Assembly (NCBI GenBank): GCA_004294195.1
Contig: REAQ01000282.1
Coordinates: 1 to 11,061, forward strand
Length of the DNA: 11,061 nt
Source of the DNA: Sphingobacteriales bacterium
GTDB taxonomy: Bacteria > Bacteroidota > Bacteroidia > Chitinophagales > Chitinophagaceae
Direction of reading: 5' to 3'
Each line of letters starts with the position of its first letter. Positions within the stretch are counted from its first letter, which is position 1. The notes under the pieces were generated by a model. The model was not told the DNA's origin. It worked only from the letters and a program-made list of their open reading frames with translations, and searched no databases. The position numbers and the translations under genes are program-made. Below, one piece after another: positions 1 through 6,352 of this stretch.

Positions 1-1236
1 TATTCCCTGGGCATATACGTCTATCTCACGATCCTCCACCTGGCATCCCTCTGGAACCCTAAGGCAAAAGCCTGGGTTACAGGGCGAAAAAACTGGAAAG
101 CCCAACTGAAGGCCGTACACCAAAAAGCGGGAAACCGCAAACTGGTCTGGGTTCACTGCGCCTCTCTCGGAGAATTTGAGCAAGGCCGTCCGGTAATTGA
201 AGCAATAGGGAACCAAAACCCTAAACCCTATATCCTCCTCACTTTCTTCTCCCCTTCCGGCTTTGAGATCAGAAAAAACTACACAGGGGCAGATGCTGTG
301 ATATACCTGCCAGCGGATACGCCGGGTAATGCCAAAGATTTCACAGCCATCCTTCAACCTGATCTTGCCATTTTTGTAAAGTATGAGTACTGGCTCAATC
401 TCCTCAGTCAGCTGCATCTTCATCAGATACCCGTACTCATGGTATCGTCGATTTTCCGCGACAACCAAATCTTCTTTAAATGGTACGGCAGTGCCTGGCG
501 AACAGCACTCACCAGGATCCGCCATTTCTTTGTGCAGGATGCAGGCAGCGAAGTACTGCTTCAACGGTTAGGGATAACCGAAGTGACTGTGGCGGGAGAC
601 ACGCGGTTCGATAGGGTGCTGCAGACCGCGGCGGCGTTTGAGGATATTCCCGAGATCCGGTTGTTTTGCGGAGACACGCCGGTGCTGGTTGCCGGTAGTA
701 CCTGGCCGGAAGACGAGCAGATCATCGCAGCATATCTTCAGCAAAGACCATCCGTAAGATGTATCCTTGCGCCGCATGAGATCCATACTTCGCATCTGGA
801 ACAACTGGATCAGCGGATGCCCATGGCTCAGCGCTTCACTTCATGGGAGAAGCACCCAAATCAGGACACCAGGGTGCTGGTGATCGATAACATCGGTATG
901 CTTTCAAAACTTTATCATTACGCAACAGTCACGTATGTCGGCGGAGGCTTTGGAAAAGGTATCCACAATACCCTGGAGGCTGCGGTATATGGCAAGCCGG
1001 TTTTGTTTGGACCGAGGTATGAAAAATTCCGTGAAGCAAGGGAATTGATTGCAACGGGTGGTGCAGTTTCCGTGACGGACACAAGCGCAATGACAGCGAA
1101 AATGGATGAATGGCTGAACAAGCCGGAGTGCCTGACCCTTGCGGGAAGAGCCGCGTCTGATTATGTGATCTCAGAAGCCGGGGCAACGCAAAAAATCATG
1201 AGCTTTATTCAGGCGAATCGCCTTCTCACCAGTTGA
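1..1236 (+). CDS. waaA: 3-deoxy-D-manno-octulosonic acid (Kdo) transferase, 5' end cut by the window
   Basis: WaaA/KdtA transfers Kdo from CMP-Kdo to the lipid A precursor at the inner membrane, an essential step in LPS inner-core assembly. The frame is open from base 1, giving 411 residues. An N-terminal hydrophobic membrane anchor is at window residues 1-18. The family motif with the catalytic Glu (SLGEFEQGRP) is at 55-64. The C-terminal GT-B nucleotide-sugar region has VGGGFGKGIHNTLEA and then GKPVLFGP. From family length and the N-terminal context only a handful of residues appear to be missing, so the GTG at 298 is not the start. The 3' end overlaps the convergent gene at 1209-2027 by 28 bp. 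Identification is confident; the number of Kdo residues added cannot be told from sequence. Confidence 0.96.
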   Translation, partial: YSLGIYVYLTILHLASLWNPKAKAWVTGRKNWKAQLKAVHQKAGNRKLVWVHCASLGEFEQGRPVIEAIGNQNPKPYILLTFFSPSGFEIRKNYTGADAVIYLPADTPGNAKDFTAILQPDLAIFVKYEYWLNLLSQLHLHQIPVLMVSSIFRDNQIFFKWYGSAWRTALTRIRHFFVQDAGSEVLLQRLGITEVTVAGDTRFDRVLQTAAAFEDIPEIRLFCGDTPVLVAGSTWPEDEQIIAAYLQQRPSVRCILAPHEIHTSHLEQLDQRMPMAQRFTSWEKHPNQDTRVLVIDNIGMLSKLYHYATVTYVGGGFGKGIHNTLEAAVYGKPVLFGPRYEKFREARELIATGGAVSVTDTSAMTAKMDEWLNKPECLTLAGRAASDYVISEAGATQKIMSFIQANRLLTS

Positions 1237-2027
1237 ACAAACTGTTGCACCAGCAGATTATCTTCCTTCCATCCAAGTTTAATCCGGAGCTCACGTTGCA
1301 TCCAGAACTCGGCTTCGGGTAAAATAGAAAACTGGTTGAGGGTTTTCACAGAACGCTCAAACATCGCTTCATCCCCACTGAACAATTCATTGATGTAAAG
1401 ATATCGGTCGTTGATGCCAATGGCTTTGCGCAAATCCTTGATCGGAACATCCTGTAGTTTTTGCGACACTTCTCTCCGTATTTCCTTCAGTTTCTCATTG
1501 AGATCCCGGGCGGCCTGCTCTTCCTGCTCCTGCAGGGATGGCACTACCACCACCTCAGGTGGCGCGGGTGGCGTTTCAACGGGGGGTGGAATATGGGTAG
1601 CCAAGGTTGGAATCTCGTCGATCTCGATGGGGTCAAATTCGATAGCTCCATTCATCGGTGTATAAACCTCAGGTTGGTTGAGTTGCTCTTGTACCGGTGG
1701 GCGCAGTTTAAGGCCCATCTCGTTTTTGAGCTCTGCAGATTGCTTCATCATCTGCAACTCTTTCTCTACCTCTGCTTCGTCCACTTGCAACACCTGCACA
1801 ATTTTCTCTTCATGTGTGACTTTGACGTCTGTTATTACGGGCTTATGCTTGTGTGGCATCACCACTGAAACCTTATTGCGATTGGCGATGATTGGAGACG
1901 ACTGTTGTGAAAGCGCCAATTCCTGCTGGATCTGCTGCAGGGTTTGTTGCAAAACATCCGGCAGTTCTTTTTTCCGGTACTGTTCAAGCAGTTTCAATAT
2001 TAAAACCTCGGTTCGTTCCATAGACAT
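1209..2027 (-). CDS. conserved Bacteroidota protein of unknown function
   Basis: I cannot assign a function. The 272-residue product has three parts. A charged, Gln/Leu-rich helical N-terminus (about 1-45) looks coiled-coil-like. A low-complexity middle (about 110-175) is rich in Pro, Glu and Val, including a PPPVETPPAPP stretch. A compact C-terminal part (about 180-272), containing GINDRYLYINELFSGDEAMFERSVKTL in two adjoining blocks, looks like the conserved core; I recall similar segments in Bacteroidota hypothetical proteins. There is no signal peptide and no membrane segment, so it is probably cytoplasmic. The start could be 2027 or the second Met at 2021; neither has a clear ribosome-binding site. 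A TAnnTTTG promoter element lies 52 bp upstream (2079-2086) and a heptamer repeat fills the probable leader. The gene is divergent from tdk and its 3' end runs 28 bp into waaA. Confidence 0.85.
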   Translation of the reverse strand: MSMERTEVLILKLLEQYRKKELPDVLQQTLQQIQQELALSQQSSPIIANRNKVSVVMPHKHKPVITDVKVTHEEKIVQVLQVDEAEVEKELQMMKQSAELKNEMGLKLRPPVQEQLNQPEVYTPMNGAIEFDPIEIDEIPTLATHIPPPVETPPAPPEVVVVPSLQEQEEQAARDLNEKLKEIRREVSQKLQDVPIKDLRKAIGINDRYLYINELFSGDEAMFERSVKTLNQFSILPEAEFWMQRELRIKLGWKEDNLLVQQFVQLVRRRFA

Positions 2028-2048
2028 TTGGTAACTTCGTTCTTACAG

Positions 2049-2076
2049 TAGCTATTAGCTAATAGCTATTTGCTAA
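2049..2076. repeat. period-7 tandem repeat, four units (TAGCTAA class)
   Basis: Four consecutive heptamers are visible: TAGCTAT (2049), TAGCTAA (2056), TAGCTAT (2063) and TTGCTAA (2070). Bases 2049-2068 also form a perfect 20-bp palindrome that could fold as an 8-bp stem with a 4-nt loop. The array lies between the divergent 1209-2027 gene and tdk, inside the predicted leader of the minus-strand gene. The same heptamer recurs at 4329. Confidence 0.85.
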
Positions 2077-2078
2077 TG

Positions 2079-2086
2079 CAAAGGTA
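2079..2086 (-). promoter_or_regulatory. Bacteroidota -7 element for the 1209-2027 gene
   Basis: On the minus strand this reads TACCTTTG, an exact match to the Bacteroidota -7 consensus TAnnTTTG. Transcription would start about six bases on, near 2073, giving a leader of about 45 nt. I see no convincing -33 TTG at the expected spacing, so this is a partial match. Confidence 0.55.
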
Positions 2087-2116
2087 CAAACAGTTTAAGA
2101 ATCCCAGTTTTATTAA

Positions 2117-2686
2117 ATGTTTATTGAACCCCATCACGGTGATGCTGCAAAAGGATGGATCGAAGTCATTTGTGGCTCAATGTTTTCGGGCAAAACCGAA
2201 GAATTGATCCGACGGTTGAAGCGCGCCAGAATCGCCAACCAAAAAGTTAAAATTTTCAAACCGGCTATAGATGTCCGTTATCATCCGGAGCATATTGTAA
2301 GCCATGATGAAAACATGATTCCCTCCACGCCGGTTCATTCCTCAGCTGAAATTCCCGCACTTGCGGCAGAATTCAATGTGATCGGGATCGATGAGGCGCA
2401 GTTTTTTGACGATGGAGTCATTGACGTTGCCAATCAACTGGCGCAGAGGGGCGCCAGAGTCATTGTGGCGGGGCTGGATATGGACTATACCGGCAAACCA
2501 TTTGGGCAAATCCCTAACCTACTGGCCATTGCAGAATACATCACTAAACTGCACGCCATCTGCATGGTTTGTGGCAATATCGCCAACTACTCGTACCGCA
2601 AGACCAACCACGAAATTCAAGTGGTGCTGGGTGAAAAAAATATTTACGAACCGCGCTGCCGTCAGTGCTTTCAAAAAACCATCTGA
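2117..2686 (+). CDS. tdk: thymidine kinase (type II)
   Basis: The enzyme phosphorylates thymidine to dTMP with ATP in the cytoplasm (pyrimidine salvage). The 189-residue length is normal for the bacterial type II family. The Walker A loop GSMFSGKT is at residues 20-27 and the IDEAQFF block at 91-97 holds the catalytic Glu93. Four zinc-lasso cysteines appear as CxxC pairs at 149/152 and 181/184. The lasso segment with NYSYRK binds the nucleoside in this family. The start is the first ATG in frame; there is no recognisable TAnnTTTG or Shine-Dalgarno upstream. It is divergent from the 1209-2027 gene, and ccmB begins at or inside its 3' end, which suggests co-transcription with ccmB. Confidence 0.97.
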   Translation: MFIEPHHGDAAKGWIEVICGSMFSGKTEELIRRLKRARIANQKVKIFKPAIDVRYHPEHIVSHDENMIPSTPVHSSAEIPALAAEFNVIGIDEAQFFDDGVIDVANQLAQRGARVIVAGLDMDYTGKPFGQIPNLLAIAEYITKLHAICMVCGNIANYSYRKTNHEIQVVLGEKNIYEPRCRQCFQKTI

Positions 2687-3354
2687 TATTGGGTGCCACA
2701 CAGCGGATATGGACCCTGTTCCGAAAAGACTGGATGCTGGAAATGCGGCAGCAGTATTCTTTCTACGGGGTGATCCTTTATGTGGCCTCTACCATCTTCG
2801 TCCTCTTCCTGACCTTGGGAGATAATGCAGATTCCGTTACCTGGAACGCCCTGTTTTGGGTGACCCAATTGTTTGTTTGTATCAATGCGGTTGCCAAAAG
2901 TTTTCTACAAGAAAGCCGGGGCAGGATGCTTTACTTCTACAGCATCGTCAACCCCGCAGAATATGTGACGGCCAAACTCCTTTACAACCTGGTGTTGATG
3001 GCCATCATGAACCTTGTGAATCTTGTACTGTTTACTGCATTTATGGGAAATCCCACCAGCAGTACCTGGGCCTTTATCGGCATCAGTTTCCTGGGCGGGA
3101 TGGGGCTGAGCCTGATCTTTACCATGCTGGCAGCCATTGCGTCTAAAGCGCAGCAGCAAGCCTCACTCATGGCCATTTTGGGCTTCCCCCTGATCATTCC
3201 CCAGCTATTGTTACTGGTCAGGCTTTCGCGGTATGCTTTTGCGGAAGTGTTCCGGGACGGGGTGGTTTTGCAGGTGGTGCTTTTACTCCTGGCCCTTGAT
3301 CTGGCCATTGTTGTGCTGTCCGTCATTTTGTTCCCATTTTTGTGGAAAGATTAA
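2665..3354 (+). CDS. ccmB: heme exporter membrane subunit CcmB
   Basis: CcmB is the permease partner of the ATPase CcmA in the CcmABCD complex, which releases holo-CcmE for cytochrome c maturation at the inner membrane. The product has the family's length and about six hydrophobic segments, near residues 33-51, 58-80, 104-127, 136-158, 168-187 and 200-226. It also carries the conserved early cytoplasmic helix ([18 protein letters not shown]). The start is uncertain. GTG at 2665 overlaps tdk by 22 bp, while TTG at 2689, two bases after the tdk stop, gives the short N-terminus usual in Bacteroidota homologues and is the more likely real start. No ccmA lies alongside. Family assignment is confident, the start is not. 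Confidence 0.9.
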   Translation: MLSKNHLILGATQRIWTLFRKDWMLEMRQQYSFYGVILYVASTIFVLFLTLGDNADSVTWNALFWVTQLFVCINAVAKSFLQESRGRMLYFYSIVNPAEYVTAKLLYNLVLMAIMNLVNLVLFTAFMGNPTSSTWAFIGISFLGGMGLSLIFTMLAAIASKAQQQASLMAILGFPLIIPQLLLLVRLSRYAFAEVFRDGVVLQVVLLLLALDLAIVVLSVILFPFLWKD

Positions 3355-3372
3355 GGGTAAAACCTACCTTTG
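3339..3372 (+). promoter_or_regulatory. Bacteroidota -33/-7 promoter upstream of ccmC
   Basis: An exact TAnnTTTG match, TACCTTTG, is at 3365-3372. A TTTG at 3339-3342 lies 22 bases upstream, within the -33/-7 spacing reported for Bacteroidota. The -33 box falls inside the last codons of ccmB. Predicted transcription start is near 3378, leaving a leader of about 48 nt before ccmC. Confidence 0.65.
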
Positions 3373-3425
3373 CCACGCCTAATCGAGCCGCCTCTGGTCA
3401 CTGTTATGGCCCTCAATGATTGTAC

Positions 3426-4124
3426 ATGAAAAGATCCTGGTGGAAAATAGCTTGCGTCGTTTTATTGGTGTATACCGTTGTGGGTGGACTTCTTCTGCCT
3501 GTTCCTGCCTTGCGTCAACTACAGGAAACCATTCGGAACCTCTATTTTCACGTGTGCATGTGGATGGCGATGATGACCGTTTTCACCGTATCTGTGGTGA
3601 ACAGCATCAAATACCTCCGTCAGCTTGACCTGCGCCGGGATATCCAGGCCAGCGAATACGCTACTACGGGTGTGGTTCTGGGCCTGCTGGGCTACGCAAC
3701 CGGAATCATCTGGGCCTCCTACACCTGGGCCGATCCCAACAACCCTGCCTATGCATCTTTCGGGTCAATTGTGCGAGAGCCTAAACTGATTGGAACTGCC
3801 ATGGCCTTGCTCATCTATTTTGCTTATTTCGTGCTCCGCAGCTCTATCACCGATATGGACAAAAAAGCCAGGGTGAGTGCGGTCTATAATATTTTTGCTT
3901 ACGCGATGCTGTTCCCTTCCATCTGGATCATTCCCAGGCTCGTGCCAAGCTTGCATCCGGGACAGGAAGGCAATCCGGCACTTAACGTAAACGATGTGGA
4001 TGCAAGGATGCGACTGGTTTTTTACCCGGCCATTATCGGCTGGACCCTACTTGCTGTATGGATCACATCCCTTAACGTTAGGCTTGCTTTCATCAAAGAA
4101 AAAAACTGGCTGAATGCGCACTAA
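3426..4124 (+). CDS. ccmC: heme handling protein CcmC (CcmC/CcsA family)
   Basis: CcmC loads heme onto the chaperone CcmE at the outer face of the inner membrane. The 232-residue product has about six hydrophobic helices. The two expected axial His candidates are visible: His42 (NLYFHVCMW) and His177 (RLVPSLHPG). The Trp-rich heme-handling segment appears as IIWASYTWADPNN (residues 95-106), a shortened and divergent version of the WWD motif typical of Bacteroidota members. I chose the ATG at 3426; a TTG two codons upstream is possible but less likely. It has its own promoter-like element (3339-3372), and its last 11 bases overlap the ccmD-like gene, pointing to translational coupling. Confidence 0.93.
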   Translation: MKRSWWKIACVVLLVYTVVGGLLLPVPALRQLQETIRNLYFHVCMWMAMMTVFTVSVVNSIKYLRQLDLRRDIQASEYATTGVVLGLLGYATGIIWASYTWADPNNPAYASFGSIVREPKLIGTAMALLIYFAYFVLRSSITDMDKKARVSAVYNIFAYAMLFPSIWIIPRLVPSLHPGQEGNPALNVNDVDARMRLVFYPAIIGWTLLAVWITSLNVRLAFIKEKNWLNAH

Positions 4125-4335
4125 AATTGCCCAATTCCTGTTTGTTATGTTGCTGATCCTGTTGGCCTTACCTGTTTTGGCTCAGGATAGTAAAGCGGAG
4201 ATGGCCGATGGCATGCGGAGTAATGGAAAGATCTACGTTGTCATTGCAGTGATCCTTACTATTCTGGGTGGATTGATTTTTTATGTGTGGAGGCTTGACC
4301 GAAAGATCACAAAATTGGAAAACGAAAATAGCTAA
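4114..4335 (+). CDS. ccmD: CcmD-family small membrane protein
   Basis: This 73-residue protein has a cleavable signal-like N-terminus (residues 1-23, ending LALPVLA before QDS). One membrane segment follows at about 40-59 (YVVIAVILTILGGLIFYVW), then a charged tail LDRKITKLENE. Small proteins of this pattern sit directly after ccmC in Bacteroidota and are annotated CcmD family; in the classical system CcmD helps holo-CcmE leave the CcmABC complex. The N-terminal signal peptide distinguishes it from the shorter proteobacterial CcmD. The start overlaps ccmC by 11 bp. The final Asn-Ser codons and stop are already part of a heptamer repeat that continues to 4384. Confidence 0.85.
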   Translation: MRTKIAQFLFVMLLILLALPVLAQDSKAEMADGMRSNGKIYVVIAVILTILGGLIFYVWRLDRKITKLENENS

Positions 4336-4384
4336 TAGCTAGTGGCTACCAATTGTTAATTGCTAATTGTTAATTATTAATTGC
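4329..4384. repeat. period-7 tandem repeat, eight units (TAGCTAA to TAATTGY)
   Basis: Eight in-phase heptamers fill the ccmD-gdhA spacer. In order they are TAGCTAA (4329), TAGCTAG (4336), TGGCTAC (4343), CAATTGT (4350), TAATTGC (4357), TAATTGT (4364), TAATTAT (4371) and TAATTGC (4378). The array starts inside the ccmD stop region and ends 8 bp before the gdhA ATG. It shares its first unit type with the array at 2049 and changes midway to a second unit type. Confidence 0.88.
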
Positions 4385-4392
4385 CATATAAT

Positions 4393-5805
4393 ATGTCTGC
4401 AGAATACAGTTTTTTTGACGCCGTGTCGGCCAGCTTCGATAAAGCGGCCGGATACACCAAGTTCGATAAAGGAATCCTTGAACAGATCAAACAGTGTAAT
4501 TCCGTTCTTCGGTTACACTTCCCCGTTAAGATCGGTGACAAGCTTGAAGTGATTAAGGCTTATCGTGTGCAACACTCTCACCACAAACTTCCCTGTAAGG
4601 GTGGTATCCGTTTCTCTGACATGGTGAACCTGGATGAGGTGATGGCGCTTGCTGCACTGATGACTTACAAGTGCGCCATTGTGAATGTGCCTTTTGGCGG
4701 TGCCAAAGGGGGGATTGCGATCAACCCACGTAACTATGACGCATACACGCTGGAAAAGATCACACGCCGTTATACCGCTGAACTGGATAAGAAAAGATTC
4801 ATTGGTCCTGGCGAAGACGTACCTGCACCAGATTACGGAACGGGTGAGCGGGAAATGTCTTGGATACTGGATACCTATATGGCGCTTCACCCCGGTGAAG
4901 TAGATGCCATGGCTTGTGTGACGGGTAAACCTGTTACTCAGGGCGGCGTTAGAGGAAGAAGGGAAGCCACAGGACTGGGTGTATTTTATGGCATTCGCGA
5001 AGTATGTAATATGCCTGATCAGATGAAAAAACTTGGCCTTAGCACTGGCGTAGAAGGAAAACGTGTGGTGGTGCAGGGGCTGGGTAATGTAGGATACCAT
5101 TCTGCAAAATTCTTTCAGGAAGCTGGAGCCATTATCGTTGGCTTGGCAGAATATGAAGGATCTATCAGCAACCCTAATGGATTAGATGTTGAAGCCGTTG
5201 TTGCGCATAGAAAAGGAACCGGATCAATACTGAACTTCCCCGGCGCAACAAACCTCGCTACCAATACTTCAGCGTTGGAACTGGAATGCGATATCCTGAT
5301 TCCTGCAGCGTTGGAAAACGTTATCAATGGTGACAATGCACCACGTGTTAAAGCAAAGATTATAGGCGAAGCAGCCAACGGTCCGCTCACGCCGGACGCA
5401 GATGACATTCTTACTGCCAAAGGTGCATTGGTCATTCCTGACATGTACCTGAATGCCGGTGGTGTTACGGTTTCTTATTTTGAGTGGTTGAAAAACCTGA
5501 GCCACGTGCGCTATGGCAGGTTGGAAAAAAGATTTGCCGAAAACCAGAACCAGTTGATTGTAGATCAACTCGAAAAAATTACCGGCCAATCCATACCAGC
5601 TGACACAAGGAAGAAACTAGTAATGGGTGCCGATGAGGTTGATCTCGTACGCAGCGGTCTGGAAGAAACCATGATCGGCTCCACACATGAGATAATTGAT
5701 CTGTGGAACCAGCATCCAGATATTAAGAATATGCGTACCGCTTCGTTTGTGGTAGCTATCAATAAAGTAGGAACGTCTTATACTGAGCTTGGTATATTCC
5801 CTTAA
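4393..5805 (+). CDS. gdhA: glutamate dehydrogenase (Glu/Leu/Phe/Val dehydrogenase family)
   Basis: The enzyme interconverts glutamate with 2-oxoglutarate and ammonia in the cytoplasm. The 470-residue product is slightly longer than the common hexameric enzymes of about 450. The N-terminal catalytic domain has PCKGGIRF (Lys69), TYK (Lys93), VPFGGAKGG with catalytic Lys105, and the acidic DVPAPDYGTG block with Asp147. The Rossmann domain has GLGNVG at 229-234. The second beta-strand ends LAEYEG, an acidic position often linked to NAD preference, but cofactor use is not certain. The start is ATG 4393, 12 bases inside a possible TTG at 4381. It lies 57 bp after the ccmD-like gene with no clear promoter, so it may be read with the ccm genes. 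A large hairpin follows the stop codon. Confidence 0.94.
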   Translation: MSAEYSFFDAVSASFDKAAGYTKFDKGILEQIKQCNSVLRLHFPVKIGDKLEVIKAYRVQHSHHKLPCKGGIRFSDMVNLDEVMALAALMTYKCAIVNVPFGGAKGGIAINPRNYDAYTLEKITRRYTAELDKKRFIGPGEDVPAPDYGTGEREMSWILDTYMALHPGEVDAMACVTGKPVTQGGVRGRREATGLGVFYGIREVCNMPDQMKKLGLSTGVEGKRVVVQGLGNVGYHSAKFFQEAGAIIVGLAEYEGSISNPNGLDVEAVVAHRKGTGSILNFPGATNLATNTSALELECDILIPAALENVINGDNAPRVKAKIIGEAANGPLTPDADDILTAKGALVIPDMYLNAGGVTVSYFEWLKNLSHVRYGRLEKRFAENQNQLIVDQLEKITGQSIPADTRKKLVMGADEVDLVRSGLEETMIGSTHEIIDLWNQHPDIKNMRTASFVVAINKVGTSYTELGIFP

Positions 5806-5811
5806 TGGCAA

Positions 5812-5839
5812 GGAAGAAGATAAAGGGAGAGGTGCGAAG
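5812..5839 (+). repeat. period-7 purine-rich repeat, four units (GATAAAG class)
   Basis: Heptamers GGAAGAA (5812), GATAAAG (5819), GGAGAGG (5826) and TGCGAAG (5833) lie just after the gdhA stop. This array is the left arm of the 5816-5868 hairpin; its partner is the inverted array at 5845-5879. Confidence 0.75.
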
Positions 5840-5868
5840 AGAAGCTTCACACTTCTCCCTTTATCTTT
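5816..5868. terminator. convergent terminator-like hairpin between gdhA and the HSDR_N gene
   Basis: The 16-base arms at 5819-5834 and 5850-5865 pair with a single G-U wobble. A C-A mismatch and a further 4-bp stem GAAG/CTTC (5836-5839 with 5845-5848) close a 5-nt loop, and two or three more pairs extend the base outward. The right arm contains the stop codon of the minus-strand gene. Neither side has a strong T-tract, so whether it terminates on its own is inferred from position and stem strength. Confidence 0.6.
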
Positions 5869-5879
5869 CCCCTTTCATC
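5845..5879 (-). repeat. period-7 purine-rich repeat, five units, inverted copy
   Basis: Read on the minus strand, the heptamers are GATGAAA (5879-5873), GGGGAAA (5872-5866), GATAAAG (5865-5859), GGAGAAG (5858-5852) and TGTGAAG (5851-5845). The first units encode the last residues (MKGER) and stop of the 5861-6310 protein. Confidence 0.75.
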
Positions 5880-6310
5880 CAAGAGGGCATCTTTTCCAAA
5901 GGACAAAGTCGCCCATCGATCTTCTCAAACACCATCACGCCGTCACCATTAGTGATACATAAGTAGGGAACAGGAATGGCGATATGATACCGCAATACCT
6001 GCATCAAGGTCTCTTCAGTTAGCATAACAGACTGTGCCTTGCACTCCACCAGCATCCAGGGATTGAATTGTTGATCATAGACAAGCAGATCATAGCGCTT
6101 CGCCATCTCACCCACCATAATACCCTTTTCAAGACTGATCATTTCCCTGGGGTACTGAAGCGTTTGCTTCATCCATTGAAAGACATTTTGCCTCACCCAT
6201 TCTTCCGGAGTCAGTTTTACCCAACGCTTTCGGATCTCACAAAAAACCTGAGCACCTTCCGGCAGGTTTTTTATTTGAAACGGGTATGCTGGGAAGGCCG
6301 GAATGATCAT
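5861..6310 (-). CDS. small PD-(D/E)XK-type protein, HSDR_N-like
   Basis: The 149-residue protein resembles the N-terminal nuclease domain of type I restriction R subunits (HSDR_N) and is about the size of that domain alone. The visible nuclease pattern is Glu61 in ISLEKGI, then Asp74 in RYDLLVYD, then Glu89 and Lys91 in MLVECKA, with a Gln103 further on. This fits a PD-(D/E)XK core with a full acid-acid-Lys set. There is no helicase domain, and no hsdM or hsdS is in view. Stand-alone copies are widespread in Bacteroidota, and I recall them near replication or nucleotide genes, but their role is not known to me. It is divergent from amn (42 bp between starts) and convergent with gdhA. Its last five codons are made of a heptamer repeat. 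The fold assignment is good; nuclease activity is inferred. Confidence 0.85.
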   Translation of the reverse strand: MIIPAFPAYPFQIKNLPEGAQVFCEIRKRWVKLTPEEWVRQNVFQWMKQTLQYPREMISLEKGIMVGEMAKRYDLLVYDQQFNPWMLVECKAQSVMLTEETLMQVLRYHIAIPVPYLCITNGDGVMVFEKIDGRLCPLEKMPSWMKGER

Positions 6311-6352
6311 GCCTGCAAAGTAATCACTAATTTTATCCGAACAGGACCCATT

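Noticed and set aside
298..1236. waaA starting at the GTG at 298
   Set aside because: The frame is open to base 1 and the upstream residues contain the SLGEFEQGRP catalytic motif of the family, so the true start lies before the window.
1461..1868. 135-codon plus-strand frame inside the 1209-2027 gene
   Set aside because: It is opposite the Pro/Glu-rich part of the minus-strand gene. The Trp/His-rich translation matches nothing I recognise.
4381..4392. TTG start for gdhA at 4381
   Set aside because: It would place translation start within the last heptamer of the repeat. The ATG at 4393 gives a normal N-terminus.
4513..5100. 195-codon open frame antisense to gdhA
   Set aside because: It lies fully within a well-supported gene, has a composition unlike a folded protein, and no family is recognisable; it is a shadow frame.
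6316..6335. Promoter elements for the divergent pair at 5861-6310 (-) and amn (+)
   Set aside because: TTACTTTG (minus, 6316-6323) and TAATTTTA (plus, 6328-6335) each differ from TAnnTTTG by one base, lack a -33 box, and the first would make an almost leaderless transcript. Too weak to call.
6068..6352. N-terminal extension of amn on the plus strand
   Set aside because: The added residues are antisense to the 5861-6310 gene, do not resemble AMP nucleosidases, and ATG 6353 gives the usual short-form length.
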